DNA of 64,000 nucleotides from Enterococcus timonensis (GTDB taxonomy: Bacteria; Bacillota; Bacilli; Lactobacillales; Enterococcaceae), in NCBI RefSeq assembly GCF_900104595.1, contig NZ_FNVY01000001.1, forward strand, positions 1 through 64,000, read 5' to 3'. Each line of letters begins with the position of its first letter. The stretch's first letter is position 1. The translations under genes and the position numbers were made by a program. A model generated the notes under the pieces. The model made no database searches and was not told where the DNA came from. It worked only from the letters and a program-made list of their open reading frames with translations. Below, in pieces: positions 1 to 8,559 of this stretch.

Positions 1-762
1 TAGAAAAAGATAGCAGGAGGAATGACGATGAATCATTTTAAAGGAAAGCAATTTCAGCAGGATGTGATTATTGTAGCCGTGGGCTACTATCTTCGTTATA
101 ACCTTAGCTATCGTGAAGTTCAAGAAATCTTATATGATCGTGGCATTAACGTTTCTCATACGATGATTTATCGTTGGGTGCAAGAATATGGCAAACTACT
201 CTATCAAATTTGGAAAAAGAAAAATAAAAAATCCTTTTATTCATGGAAAATGGATGAAACGTACATCAAAATTAAAGGAAAATGGCATTATTTGTATCGA
301 GCCATCGATGCAGATGGTTTAACCTTGGATATTTGGTTACGTAAAAAACGGGACACACAAGCAGCCTATGCTTTTCTTAAGCGGTTAGTGAAGCAGTTTG
401 ATGAACCGAAGGTTGTAGTCACAGATAAAGCCCCCTCTATTACAAGTGCCTTTAAGAAACTAAAAGAATACGGCTTTTATCAAGGGACAGAACATCGTAC
501 CATTAAATACCTGAATAATTTGATTGAACAAGACCATCGTCCAGTAAAGAGACGCAATAAATTCTATCGAAGTTTACGCACTGCCTCTACCACGATTAAA
601 GGCATGGAAGCCATTCGAGGATTATATAAGAAAACCCGAAAAGAAGGCACTCTCTTCGGGTTTTCGGTCTGTACTGAAATCAAGGTATTATTGGGAATCC
701 CAGCTTAAATCATAGATACCGTAAGGGATTTTATTCTTTATTTAAAACTTTGCAACAGAACC
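1..762 (+). mobile_element. IS1216 (IS6 family), left end outside the window
   Basis: The right terminal inverted repeat, reading CTTTGCAACAGAACC, ends at 762. The left repeat lies before base 1. From base 1 onward the DNA is nearly identical to the two complete 809-bp copies at 32296-33104 and 47559-48367. One visible difference changes Thr to Met within the helix-turn-helix-like N-terminal part of the transposase. IS6 elements move by replicative transposition and form cointegrates, which fits the mosaic layout of this plasmid. Confidence 0.95.
28..708 (+). CDS. IS1216 transposase (IS6 family, DDE)
   Basis: This is a 226-aa DDE transposase starting MNHFKGKQF, with an N-terminal helix-turn-helix (SYREVQEIL, TTIYRWVQEY region) and a catalytic core carrying DETYIKIKGKW, VTDKAPS and NLIEQDHRPVKRR. 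I chose the ATG at 28 because AGGAGG lies 7 bases upstream; the ATG at 22 is too close to that site. This copy has SHTMIYRW where the other two have SHTTIYRW. The gene looks intact and probably active. Confidence 0.95.
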   Translation: MNHFKGKQFQQDVIIVAVGYYLRYNLSYREVQEILYDRGINVSHTMIYRWVQEYGKLLYQIWKKKNKKSFYSWKMDETYIKIKGKWHYLYRAIDADGLTLDIWLRKKRDTQAAYAFLKRLVKQFDEPKVVVTDKAPSITSAFKKLKEYGFYQGTEHRTIKYLNNLIEQDHRPVKRRNKFYRSLRTASTTIKGMEAIRGLYKKTRKEGTLFGFSVCTEIKVLLGIPA

Positions 763-1081
763 TATGATTCAATGAAGAATGTAAAATTACATATTGAGAT
801 ATTAAAAAAATAATTTATTTGGATATTTTGATGGGGTTTAGTTGATATCAAAAAGAGAATAGTTTCATTCTGTTTTTTTATGCCTAAAAATGATTGAGTA
901 TACTTTTAAAATAAGAATACTTAGGAAAAGCAGTTCCCTCAAATGTACTGACGGATCTTTTAAGGTAATCAGTCCTGAAAAACAATTGTATTATTATGTT
1001 AATTAGCTCTGTTATTTCATTCGCTGAGAGTGTTTAGTTTCACATCAATAGGGTGGTAAAAAAAGTGAATTCAAAAGAAAG
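763..1081. other. Non-coding stretch between IS1216 and the YeiH gene
   Basis: No convincing ORF, RNA gene or IS end was recognised here. A weak hairpin followed by a T-run (GAGAATAG...ATTCTGTTTTTTT, near 855-880) may be a terminator remnant. The DNA probably derives from the flank of the YeiH/LysR segment. Confidence 0.3.
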
Positions 1082-1107
1082 AGCAGCGGCTGATATCAGT
1101 CGCTGCT
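1082..1107 (-). terminator. Terminator of the YeiH-like gene
   Basis: A near-perfect 26-bp palindrome, AGCAGCGGCTGA-TATCAGTCGCTGCT, is followed on the minus strand by a pyrimidine/T-rich tract. It lies 25 bp beyond the stop codon of the minus-strand YeiH-like gene. Confidence 0.75.
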
Positions 1108-1131
1108 TATTTTGAATTATTGTTACCTAAA

Positions 1132-2169
1132 CTAGAACAGCCAAAAAATCAAACCAATTGCTAGAATAATTTGGAAGCAGCCGATCAGTAAGCCATATAA
1201 CATGGTACGAGGCCCTTCTTTCAAGATATCAGAGAACTTGACCTGAAGACCAATTGCAGCTAAAGCAGTAATCTCAAATTGATTACTGATGACTTCGGAA
1301 CTGTGAATCATGAAAGAAGGTAAGGGTAGAAAACTTCTAAGCAAGAATAAAATGAAAAATCCTACAATAAACCAGGGAATAGTCAATAGGTTTGTATTTT
1401 TTTTCAAATCAGCAGATGTGGAATCAACTGCTGATTTAGAAAATAGCGGTTCTTCCTCTTTAGTGTTTAGTTTACTGAAGGATAAGGCTACTCCGATGAT
1501 AAGGAGTACTCTCATAAGTTTGAATACTATAGACAGATTAGTGACGTCCATACTCACCAATTTAGCTGAAGCAACGACTTGTCCTATGGATTGGATCGTA
1601 CCTCCAATCAAAGCTGATGTTTGAACGACTTCGTTGTGGTACAGAACAGAAGCGAGAATAGGCAGTGAGACCATCAATATGGTTCCTGTTACATTAACTA
1701 TAGTGATGGACATGGCTTTATCTTTCTTATCGGCACCAATTATCGGAGAGACAGTACCAATAGCAGAAGAGCCGCAGACTGCATTGCCGGCACCCATCAA
1801 CAAAGACATTTTTTTATTGAACTTCATAGTTCGACCGATCCAATAAGCGAATAAAATCGTCAAAACCATTTGAAGAATAACAAAAATAAATCCAGTAAAA
1901 CCAACTTGCTTGATGATTTGAAAATCTAAGATTATTCCATTTAACACGATCGACCATTCTAAGAGGGATTTTTCAGAAAATTTAGTTCCTCTTTTAAAAT
2001 AAGGCTTGTTTAAAAAAGTATTTCCCAACAAAATTCCTAAAAAAATTGCGATCAGTGCTGCTCCTAAATTTGGCAGAAGGGCAGATAGATATTGGCTGAT
2101 TAACGAGATCAAAACACTGATTAGAAGACCGGGTAAAATAGAATAGCTTCTTTTGAATTTTGCGCGCAT
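1132..2169 (-). CDS. YeiH/YadS-type putative sulfate exporter (UPF0324)
   Basis: The product is a 345-aa polytopic membrane protein with about ten hydrophobic segments. Conserved family stretches such as LGILLGNTF, MGAGNAVCGSSAIGTVSPII and IGGTIQSIGQVVASA are visible. The family (YeiH, Conserved hypothetical protein 698) is often next to a LysR regulator of the CysL/YeiE type, and that is the arrangement here, with a divergent LysR gene 111 bp away. Transport of sulfate or a related anion is assigned by family only; the substrate is not proven. The full usual length is present and the gene appears intact. AAGGAGG precedes the ATG. Confidence 0.85.
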   Translation of the reverse strand: MRAKFKRSYSILPGLLISVLISLISQYLSALLPNLGAALIAIFLGILLGNTFLNKPYFKRGTKFSEKSLLEWSIVLNGIILDFQIIKQVGFTGFIFVILQMVLTILFAYWIGRTMKFNKKMSLLMGAGNAVCGSSAIGTVSPIIGADKKDKAMSITIVNVTGTILMVSLPILASVLYHNEVVQTSALIGGTIQSIGQVVASAKLVSMDVTNLSIVFKLMRVLLIIGVALSFSKLNTKEEEPLFSKSAVDSTSADLKKNTNLLTIPWFIVGFFILFLLRSFLPLPSFMIHSSEVISNQFEITALAAIGLQVKFSDILKEGPRTMLYGLLIGCFQIILAIGLIFWLF

Positions 2170-2280
2170 GTTAAACCTCCTTCAAATATTTATAGTATTA
2201 TGGTATACCGAAGATTGTATAAAATAAAATAATCATTTATTATATATTTATAAGAAATTGTTATTGAGGAGTGGCATTAG

Positions 2281-3183
2281 ATGTTAGATTACCGGTACCA
2301 AACGTTCCTTACTTTGACAGAAGAAATGAATTACACGACCACAGCCAAAAGATTGCACATTACCCAACCGGCTGTCACCCAGCATATTCAGTCTTTGCAA
2401 CAGGAGTTAGGGGTTGAACTGATTCATTATGAAAAGAGACAATCATCATTAACGGCTAAGGGAAAGCAGCTGCAAAAAGATCTTTATTTGCTCCAAAGAG
2501 AGATCGCTAAGGTGGAAGAGCAACTAACTTCTACTGTAGAGCACACTACCCTTTCATTTGGGGCTTCCTTGACGATTGGGGAATACATGATGCCTGGACT
2601 AATTGAGTCGTATTTGAACCAATATCCAGTGCACGATATCTCGATGGTAACAGACAATACCCAACATTTGATCGAATTGATGGAACATGGGAAAATTGAT
2701 TTTGCGGTTGTGGAAGGAGAATTCAATCAATCTGTATTTGAATTCCAGAAAATCGCTGAAGAACCGTTTATCGCTGTCTGTTCAGAAAAAAGTTCTTTAT
2801 GGAAACAAGAACAGAGCATTAACGACTTATTTTCTACACCTCTTCTAGTCCGTGAAGAAGGATCGGGATCACGCCTGATTTTCGAGACAGCTATAAAAAG
2901 TAAAGGAATCCACTTAGACAGCTTTTCGAAAGTTATGACGATTGGGAGCATTGGTGCAACTAAAAAATTGGTCGAAAAAGATTTAGGAATCAGTTTTATT
3001 TATCAGATGGCTGTTGAAGAGGAACTCAACAAAGGAATATTGAAAAAGATACCTTTAAGCGATTTTAATGTAATTCATCCGTTTCATTTGATTTATCTAA
3101 AAAGAATCCAAGTGAGAGGGATGGAGACGATAAAGAACTTTTTCCTGGAAAACAGGGTAGGTATAATGAACCCCTTGATCTGA
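2281..3183 (+). CDS. LysR-family regulator (CysL/YeiE-like), C-terminus replaced by IS sequence
   Basis: The 300-aa reading frame has an N-terminal winged helix-turn-helix (TAKRLHITQPAVTQHIQSL, residues about 18-36) and a LysR substrate-binding domain (SIGATKKLVEKDLGISFI). It is divergent from the YeiH-like transporter and probably controls it from the 111-bp AT-rich intergenic region. The last roughly 15-20 codons overlap the truncated IS3 transposase on the other strand, so the native C-terminus has been swapped for IS DNA. The regulatory domain is almost complete, so function may be kept, but this is uncertain. Confidence 0.8.
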   Translation: MLDYRYQTFLTLTEEMNYTTTAKRLHITQPAVTQHIQSLQQELGVELIHYEKRQSSLTAKGKQLQKDLYLLQREIAKVEEQLTSTVEHTTLSFGASLTIGEYMMPGLIESYLNQYPVHDISMVTDNTQHLIELMEHGKIDFAVVEGEFNQSVFEFQKIAEEPFIAVCSEKSSLWKQEQSINDLFSTPLLVREEGSGSRLIFETAIKSKGIHLDSFSKVMTIGSIGATKKLVEKDLGISFIYQMAVEEELNKGILKKIPLSDFNVIHPFHLIYLKRIQVRGMETIKNFFLENRVGIMNPLI

Positions 3184-4245
3184 GTGGATATACCTTTCCA
3201 TTACTGGCATATCCTTAATCACATTATTTAATTTATCTAGCGTTTCATAAACTAAATTCATTTTTAAGCTAGTTGAGAAGTGATGTGCAACAATCTCACC
3301 GGTAGCACCATCCTTAACTGCTGAAAGATAGGCCCATTGTCCACTTCCATAAGGAAGATAAGTGATATCTGTGAGAAATACTTTGTACGGGATACCTTGA
3401 TCAAACTGACGATTGACAAGGTTTTTCTTGGTAGCATTTTCTTGGGTTGCCTTCATCATTTTACGGTATGGTTTCGCTGCTCGTATTGATGATATGATGT
3501 TATTCTTGCGCAAAATTCTTCTGATTTTTTTATGATTCATTACTACATCGTATTCAGTTTCTAACGCCATTTTTATTTCATCAATCCCACACTTCTTCTT
3601 ATCCAGAAAAATTCTATATAACAATTGGAAATCTTCCCAATCATTTCGATCACGCTCAGCACGTTTATCGCTACTATTTAGCCAGTAATAGTAGCCGCTT
3701 TTACTTACCCCTGCAAGGTCGCATAAATGATTCACCATTCCAGCAAGTTGATTCTCACGAATAATTTGGTTAATTAATCTAAAGCGTTCTTGTTTACTTA
3801 AGTCGTTTCTTTTGTCGTTTTTCACGCTCCTCTCGTGCTGTTCTAATTTTTTTACTAGTTCAAGATTCCCCTCTAGATAGGCTATACGGGCATTTGCTTT
3901 GTCTAGCGCCTCTTGTAACGATAATTGTTCTCTTGGTCCATAGGGACCATTATTTTTTGAACCACGAGTCTCTTGTAACAATACATCTTCTCCGTGATCT
4001 TTATATAATCTTTTCCAACGTGATAGTGATTGATCGGATTTTCCTTTTCCGATTAAATGAGAAGGAAGTCCAGCAAGTTCAAATATCTGAGTGGATTTCA
4101 TGCCTTGTTTGCTTTGTTTAATGGCCTTTATTTTGAATTCTGATGAATAGGTAATACTTTTCTCTGTCACACTTTTCACATTAGGATTGTTTCTTAAAGA
4201 TTGAATCTCAGCTTGGCTATATATCTTTTTACTCATCCTGTCCAC
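3097..4245 (-). pseudogene. IS3-family (IS150 group) transposase, 3'-truncated
   Basis: The 382-aa single-frame protein carries an N-terminal helix-turn-helix (SSEFKIKAIKQSKQGM), a coiled-coil linker (QEALDKANARIAYLEGNLEL), the HTH_21 domain (VNHLCDLAGVSKSGYYYWL) and the start of the rve integrase core (VFLTDITYLPYGSGQWAYLSAVKDG and HSDQGVHYT). Two of the three DDE acids are visible. The part with the third (Glu) is missing because the reading frame runs into the LysR gene at about 3140. The element should therefore be inactive. A 42-codon transposase tail of the same general type survives at 33105-33232, but I cannot show that it came from this copy. Confidence 0.85.
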
Positions 4246-4296
4246 TCCCTTCTGTATAACTCAAATAGAGTATACCGAAAATTTTGCATAAAAATA

Positions 4297-4346
4297 ACCC
4301 GAAAACTTACAACACTCTTTTTTTTTGAGTGTTCAGTTTTCGGGTT
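4297..4346. terminator. Hairpin at the outer end of the IS3 remnant
   Basis: AACCCGAAAACT...ACACTC and GAGTGT...AGTTTTCGGGTT form an imperfect stem of about 18 bp around a run of eight T. It could be a bidirectional terminator or the terminal hairpin region of the IS3 element. Confidence 0.5.
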
Positions 4347-4381
4347 GAGATTCATAAACAACATTTCCATAATATGTTTTT

Positions 4382-4552
4382 TTATTTTTCTCGATCATAA
4401 AGCCAGTCGAAGCCTTTTTCTCTCGCTTCTTGTTCTGCATAATAATCAAATTGACTTTCCATGGCGTAAATTAGTTGCTCGGCTTGTTCTCTACTGATGC
4501 CTAACTCTTTGCAAGCTAATAAAACATAGCCTTGTGCTTGGTCGTTTGTCAT
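4382..4552 (-). CDS. Small conserved-looking plasmid protein (56 aa)
   Basis: A 56-aa ORF, beginning MTNDQAQGYVLLACKELGIS and ending in DWLYDREK, starts at an ATG preceded by AGGAAATT. It is acidic and helical, with an SREQAEQLIYAMESQF segment, and has no membrane region. It sits downstream of the resolvase on the same strand, with eight tandem octamers directly upstream of its ribosome binding site. I do not recognise the function. The overlapping plus-strand ORF over the same bases looks like a shadow. Confidence 0.6.
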   Translation of the reverse strand: MTNDQAQGYVLLACKELGISREQAEQLIYAMESQFDYYAEQEAREKGFDWLYDREK

Positions 4553-4563
4553 AATTTCCTCTT

Positions 4564-4627
4564 TTTGTATATTTGTTTACTAATTTACTTGTTTATTAAT
4601 TTGTTTGTTTACTAATTTACTAATTTA
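4564..4627. repeat. Eight tandem 8-bp repeats (CTAATTTA/TTTGTTTA types)
   Basis: Read in register from 4564, the units are TTTGTATA, TTTGTTTA, CTAATTTA, CTTGTTTA, TTAATTTG, TTTGTTTA, CTAATTTA and CTAATTTA. The array fills most of the gap between the resolvase stop and the small ORF starting at 4552. Regular short tandem units in this position suggest a DNA-binding array (operator, partition site or iterons), by analogy with the omega heptads. The partner protein is unknown. Confidence 0.7.
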
Positions 4628-4654
4628 CGATGTTTTTTTCAAATTACTCTCACA

Positions 4655-5293
4655 CTATACAAAGGGGGAAGGAGCTGTTGTATCAGTCAATTCCTTCTTG
4701 ATCCGGTAAACTGTATCCCTTGTTACCCCCGTGTCTTCCGCAATCTGTTTAATTGGTTCCTCTTGCGTCAACTTATTCACGATTACCTGATACGTCATGC
4801 GATCTTTTGGATTCTTTGCATTGGCTGAATACTTCACCGGCCGGCCTTTATAGTGGCCTTTCCGTTTAGCTATTTCGATTCCTTGTCGTTGCTTACGCTT
4901 GATTTCTTCACGTTCATTTTGAGCCGTCCAGGACAAGAGCTGTACAATCATGTTTCGGATCAACTTTTGGAGATTTGGATCCCCAATCTCTTGGTTCAAA
5001 ATAGGTAAGTTTAAAACAATGAGTCCTATTTCCTTTTGATCCAACTTCTGAACCATTTGGACAATATCATCGTAGTTTCGTCCTAACCGATCCAACGATT
5101 CTACAATCAGAGTATCCTTCTCCCGCAGAAATTGAAGAGCCTTTTGTAGCTCTAGTCGTTCGGTCATGCTTTTTCCGGACATTTTTTCTTGGAAAATTTT
5201 TTCCGCCCCTGCTCTTTCCAAGGCTTCCATCTGTCGGTCTAAGTTTTGGTCGGTGGTGGATACACGTGCATAGCCTACTTTCACCTTTTTCAC
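4655..5293 (-). CDS. Serine recombinase (resolvase family)
   Basis: The 212-aa protein begins with the resolvase N-terminal domain: KVGYARVSTTDQNLDRQ contains the catalytic Ser (about residue 11), followed by the ESLDRLGRN and NEREEIKRKQRQGIEIAKRKG motifs. It ends in a Hin-type helix-turn-helix (IKQIAEDTGVTRDTVYRIKKEL). The length is typical of plasmid resolvases that reduce multimers to monomers. No transposase of Tn3 type is adjacent. The 150 bp upstream (5294-5440) contain AT-rich imperfect repeats that could be the res site. It is distinct in sequence from the Res-beta copy at 22842. Confidence 0.9.
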   Translation of the reverse strand: MKKVKVGYARVSTTDQNLDRQMEALERAGAEKIFQEKMSGKSMTERLELQKALQFLREKDTLIVESLDRLGRNYDDIVQMVQKLDQKEIGLIVLNLPILNQEIGDPNLQKLIRNMIVQLLSWTAQNEREEIKRKQRQGIEIAKRKGHYKGRPVKYSANAKNPKDRMTYQVIVNKLTQEEPIKQIAEDTGVTRDTVYRIKKELTDTTAPSPFV

Positions 5294-5440
5294 TCCTTTT
5301 CTCAGCGCATTTAATAGACACTTATAATCTACATTAAAAAAAGCGAAAAGACAACGTCTTATGTGTGTCTATTTTGGGTACACTTTAAACGTGCAAATAT
5401 ATTTTATCTTTTAGTAGTTTTATAGGTTATAATTAAAGAA

Positions 5441-5641
5441 ATGGATGAAGAACAATCCTATTGGGATTCAGAAGAAAAATCTTATTTTAAAATTCATTAT
5501 GGGAAAGCATTTGAAAAACATGACGTACCTTTTATCTGTAAAATTTCAGTGGAATATGATGGGAAAGCCTTAATTTTTGAATCAGTAGATTACACTTTAG
5601 ATTTGAATTACTACACACTAAACGACGTAGAGTATAGTTAG
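5441..5641 (+). CDS. Hypothetical protein (66 aa)
   Basis: The short acidic ORF (MDEEQSYWDSEEKSYF...) is rich in aromatic residues and has no recognisable motif. A TTATAAT-like box lies only about 10 bp upstream of the ATG, and the ribosome binding site is weak. The gene may be leaderless or a 5'-truncated remnant. It is followed after 32 bp by another small gene on the same strand. Confidence 0.4.
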   Translation: MDEEQSYWDSEEKSYFKIHYGKAFEKHDVPFICKISVEYDGKALIFESVDYTLDLNYYTLNDVEYS

Positions 5642-5673
5642 TAGTATCATTTAGTAACCGAGGGCCGCTAATC

Positions 5674-5895
5674 ATGGAAGAAGAAAAAATATTTGAAAGG
5701 CGTTGGCAACTAGCTTCAAATGAGCAAAAAGCTAGATACAAAAATCTGATCTCCTCCTACCCCGCTGTTGACTGGAGTTACAAAGAAAAGAAGTATCTGC
5801 TTTGGTTGTGTCAGTTAGATATAGATACCTTTGAAACATTTGAAGTGATACTAGATAAAATTAAACATAGCAATGAAAAAAGAGCGAATCTATAA
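5674..5895 (+). CDS. Hypothetical protein (73 aa)
   Basis: The ORF (MEEEKIFERRWQLASNEQ...) encodes a charged, helix-rich protein with a WSYKEKKYLLWLCQLDID segment and no membrane region. A GAGGG-like sequence lies upstream of the ATG. It converges on the SRAP gene across a shared terminator. Function unknown. Confidence 0.5.
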   Translation: MEEEKIFERRWQLASNEQKARYKNLISSYPAVDWSYKEKKYLLWLCQLDIDTFETFEVILDKIKHSNEKRANL

Positions 5896-5912
5896 AAGAT
5901 CCGCTCTTTTTT
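5876..5912. terminator. Bidirectional terminator
   Basis: AAAGAGCGAATC and GATCCGCTCTTT form a 12-bp stem with one mismatch around TATAAAA, with A and T runs on the two sides. It ends both the 73-aa gene (plus strand) and the SOS cassette (minus strand). Confidence 0.8.
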
Positions 5913-6501
5913 ATTTTGCTACTTCAGTACGAGTTAATTCTGGCATATCAGCTGTAAGATAGTTACGTGCGAAATCCAGATCTGTGATCCAATCTTTTAT
6001 ATGATCTCTTTGAATAATAAGCGGCATACGATCATGTATTGGGGATACAGAATCATTAGGTTTTGTCGTCATAATAATCGATTCCGTTTCAAATCCTGCA
6101 CCTGTTTTATGCACACGATAAAATCCTCCCAAATAAAAAACATCATTATCCCCTGCAGTAAACAATAGTTTTCGTTTTTCGGAATCCCACTCATAGAATC
6201 CGGAGACTGGTATGACGCAGCGAGTTTCTCTGAAGGCTTTAGAAAAAGTCTTCTTTTCTTCTACTGTTTCTGAACGTGCGTTGATCATAAGTTGACCAGG
6301 CTTAAATCCTTGGAAACCCCACTGAGTGATTCCTGGTACTACTCTTGAATCCTGATTAAGTCCTAGTGTTACTATATAATTAGTTGGAAAAATTTCATTA
6401 AAACCAACACGAATATGTTTACCTGTAGTATTTAAAACGACGTGGTCATAGTAGCTTCTTAATTCATTTGAAGATAAATCAAAAAAATATCTTCCACACA
6501 T
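5911..6501 (-). CDS. SOS response-associated peptidase family protein (SRAP; YedK/HMCES-like)
   Basis: The 196-aa protein starts MCGRYFF. The Cys at position 2 becomes the catalytic N-terminus that crosslinks to abasic sites in single-stranded DNA. Other family blocks are present: NARSETV, the CVIPVSGFYEWD stretch with its Glu, and the HDRMPLII active-site His region. The family protects ssDNA abasic sites during replication. It is the last gene of a minus-strand cassette with a Y-family polymerase and a YolD-like protein, which supports a damage-tolerance role. The length is normal and it appears intact. Confidence 0.9.
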   Translation of the reverse strand: MCGRYFFDLSSNELRSYYDHVVLNTTGKHIRVGFNEIFPTNYIVTLGLNQDSRVVPGITQWGFQGFKPGQLMINARSETVEEKKTFSKAFRETRCVIPVSGFYEWDSEKRKLLFTAGDNDVFYLGGFYRVHKTGAGFETESIIMTTKPNDSVSPIHDRMPLIIQRDHIKDWITDLDFARNYLTADMPELTRTEVAK

Positions 6502-6592
6502 ATTCTCCCCCTCCTTTTCTAATTTATTTAAAAAACGTGTGTCAGAGAGCTATTCTAAGGCGATTTCAAAGTCAAATGATGGACAATGATCT

Positions 6593-7099
6593 TCAATCAT
6601 CATCTGCAAAGTCCTGATAATACTCATTTTTGATTAGCTCAATCTCTTTTTCTATTTTACTCGCTTTTTTCTTTTGTTTGTTGCGAGAAGACTCTCTGTC
6701 CTGAAAATAATCAACTTTAAACCATTTTTCCTCTTTTTTTATGGATACATGTCGGACATCTGTCCAATTGATCGCTTGTTCATTGAGTACAAAATAATCT
6801 TCATATGCTTCACCAAGAAATTGTCCTTCGACAGGATCCAAAAATCGCCCAAATTCGTCTTTAGTGTTTAATTGCAGCGATATAGGCTTGTGATAAAGGA
6901 ACGATTCCGATAGAATTGCGTCGATTTCCTCACGGTTCATTAAATCCAAACCAACAACTTCTTTTGTAGCCCAGGCTTCGTTTTCTAAGACACCTTTCAT
7001 AAGATCATCCATGGCGTAAGCCGTTGCCCACTTCAATCCGAATGGTCGATCTCTGTATTGATTATAGTCCGTAAAAGTTTTCTTAGTACGTTTTACCAT
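6593..7099 (-). CDS. YolD-like protein
   Basis: The 168-aa protein starts MVKRTKKTFTDYNQYRDRP, the typical YolD-like opening (an RP.KW-type segment, FGLKWATAYAMDD, follows). I chose the ATG at 7099 rather than a longer frame because 7099 overlaps the polymerase stop by 17 bp, giving translational coupling. YolD-like proteins usually pair with Y-family polymerases of the UvrX/UmuC type and have been compared to UmuD; that role is inferred. The C-terminus is a lysine/glutamate-rich helix. Confidence 0.8.
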   Translation of the reverse strand: MVKRTKKTFTDYNQYRDRPFGLKWATAYAMDDLMKGVLENEAWATKEVVGLDLMNREEIDAILSESFLYHKPISLQLNTKDEFGRFLDPVEGQFLGEAYEDYFVLNEQAINWTDVRHVSIKKEEKWFKVDYFQDRESSRNKQKKKASKIEKEIELIKNEYYQDFADDD

Positions 7100-8462
7100 G
7101 ACCTTCAGCACCTTCAAGTCCAGACATACCACCTGCATGCCCTCCGACAAGGCTGCTGCGAGCGATCGCACGTCCACCTTCCATTATGCTATTTGCATGA
7201 ACGATCGACTTAAACCCGTATTTTTTGCGTATCGTATCTACCACATAATCGATTTTTAAGTCTTTTACTTGTTCGTCCGGATCTTCAAAGAGATCAAGCT
7301 GCAAAGCATTAGAATAAACGAGCTTTGAACAGTTTACTCCTACATTTCGAATATCCTGGTACTTGTAATGACGATCAAATATCTGCAGTAAGTAGTTTGC
7401 TATTTGTTTGCTGCTATTGGTTGCTGGTACCTTCATTTGCTGGTGAAACCCTCGACTTCCTGATCGATCGACATAACCCATTGAAAAACCGATCCATAAA
7501 GAAATTACCTCAGCTTTCGCTCCTGTACGGCGTAACCTAGTTGCTACTTGGTCGGCCATTTCTTTGATTACAATTTCTATTTCTTTTCGACGTGTATAGT
7601 CCCGATTTAAGACCTGACTGTTCCCTATCGACTTAGATTTTACTTTGTATTTCTGACCTAAGAATGATCGATCGATGCCCCAGCTGTGTGCATACAGTTG
7701 AGTACCTAAGACACCAAAATTTTGCTTCAGCTGATAGTAATTTGCGTGTGCCAGGTCATGAATAGTAAATATGCCCATTCGGTTCAGTCTGATTGCTGTA
7801 CGACGTCCGATACCCCACACGTCTGTAATGTTTTCTACAGACCAAAGCTTTTGCTGAACGTCTTCATAGCGCCATTCTGCTTTCATATCTGAATTTTTTT
7901 TGCTTTCGAGGTCTAGTGCGAACTTGGCCAAGAGCGGATTGTCACCTATCCCGATTGTTGTGAAGATTCCAGTTCGTCTATAAACGTCTGTTTGAATCAT
8001 TCTCGCCAGCTCTCTTGCGTCCTTTGCACCGAACAGCTTTAATGAGTCTGTGACGTCCACGAAGCTCTCATCGATGCTGTATACGGAATGATTTTGCTCG
8101 TCAGCATACTTCTTGTAAATATTGTTAATCTCCATATTCTTTCTCATATATAGTGCCATCCTCGGTGGTGCAATCACGAGGTCTTCCGGATACGGAAAAG
8201 GAAGATCTCGTGATCGACTGACATTAGAAATTCCATAGGCTTTTTTTGCGGCCGGACTCGATGCCAGGATTAGCCCACTTCCTCGCTGAGAAGGATCGTC
8301 CGAAGGATAGGACATGACAACTAACTTTGCCTTTAAAGGATTTAGTCCTCTTTCTACGCATTCTACGGATGCATAAAATGACTTACAGTCGATACAGAGA
8401 ATATCTCGTGAGGGTTCTTTAGTATAGTCAAACCTTGGGTTTACGCCAAATTGCATAACCAT
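7083..8462 (-). CDS. uvrX: Y-family DNA polymerase (UvrX/UmuC/ImpB type)
   Basis: The 459-aa protein has the impB/mucB/samB catalytic fold: ILCIDCKSFYASVECVERG (first metal-binding Asp), YSIDESFVDVT (the SIDE motif), then the helix-hairpin-helix VWGIGRRTAIRLNRMG and a little-finger region. Translesion synthesis over damaged DNA is the expected activity. AAGGTG lies 7-8 bases before the ATG at 8462. A LexA box about 50 bp upstream predicts SOS induction. It heads an operon with the YolD-like and SRAP genes. The C-terminal end is Gly-rich and may be slightly extended relative to homologues. Confidence 0.9.
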   Translation of the reverse strand: MVMQFGVNPRFDYTKEPSRDILCIDCKSFYASVECVERGLNPLKAKLVVMSYPSDDPSQRGSGLILASSPAAKKAYGISNVSRSRDLPFPYPEDLVIAPPRMALYMRKNMEINNIYKKYADEQNHSVYSIDESFVDVTDSLKLFGAKDARELARMIQTDVYRRTGIFTTIGIGDNPLLAKFALDLESKKNSDMKAEWRYEDVQQKLWSVENITDVWGIGRRTAIRLNRMGIFTIHDLAHANYYQLKQNFGVLGTQLYAHSWGIDRSFLGQKYKVKSKSIGNSQVLNRDYTRRKEIEIVIKEMADQVATRLRRTGAKAEVISLWIGFSMGYVDRSGSRGFHQQMKVPATNSSKQIANYLLQIFDRHYKYQDIRNVGVNCSKLVYSNALQLDLFEDPDEQVKDLKIDYVVDTIRKKYGFKSIVHANSIMEGGRAIARSSLVGGHAGGMSGLEGAEGHGKTY

Positions 8463-8509
8463 GATAAATCACCTTTTCTAAAAAAAAGATACATTTTATA
8501 TACCGTATT

Positions 8510-8523
8510 AGAACATATGTTCG
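8510..8523. promoter_or_regulatory. LexA (DinR) SOS box
   Basis: AGAACATATGTTCG contains a perfect GAAC-ATAT-GTTC palindrome and matches 13 of 14 bases of the Bacillus-type LexA consensus CGAACATATGTTCG. It lies about 50 bp upstream of the Y-family polymerase start on the minus strand. Confidence 0.85.
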
Positions 8524-8559
8524 CTAATTAAGTCAAGAGAACAGATCAAAATGCTATCA

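Noticed and set aside
1310-1846. Plus-strand ORFs opposite the YeiH gene
   Set aside because: They are shadows of a strongly coding minus-strand membrane protein and have no ribosome binding sites.
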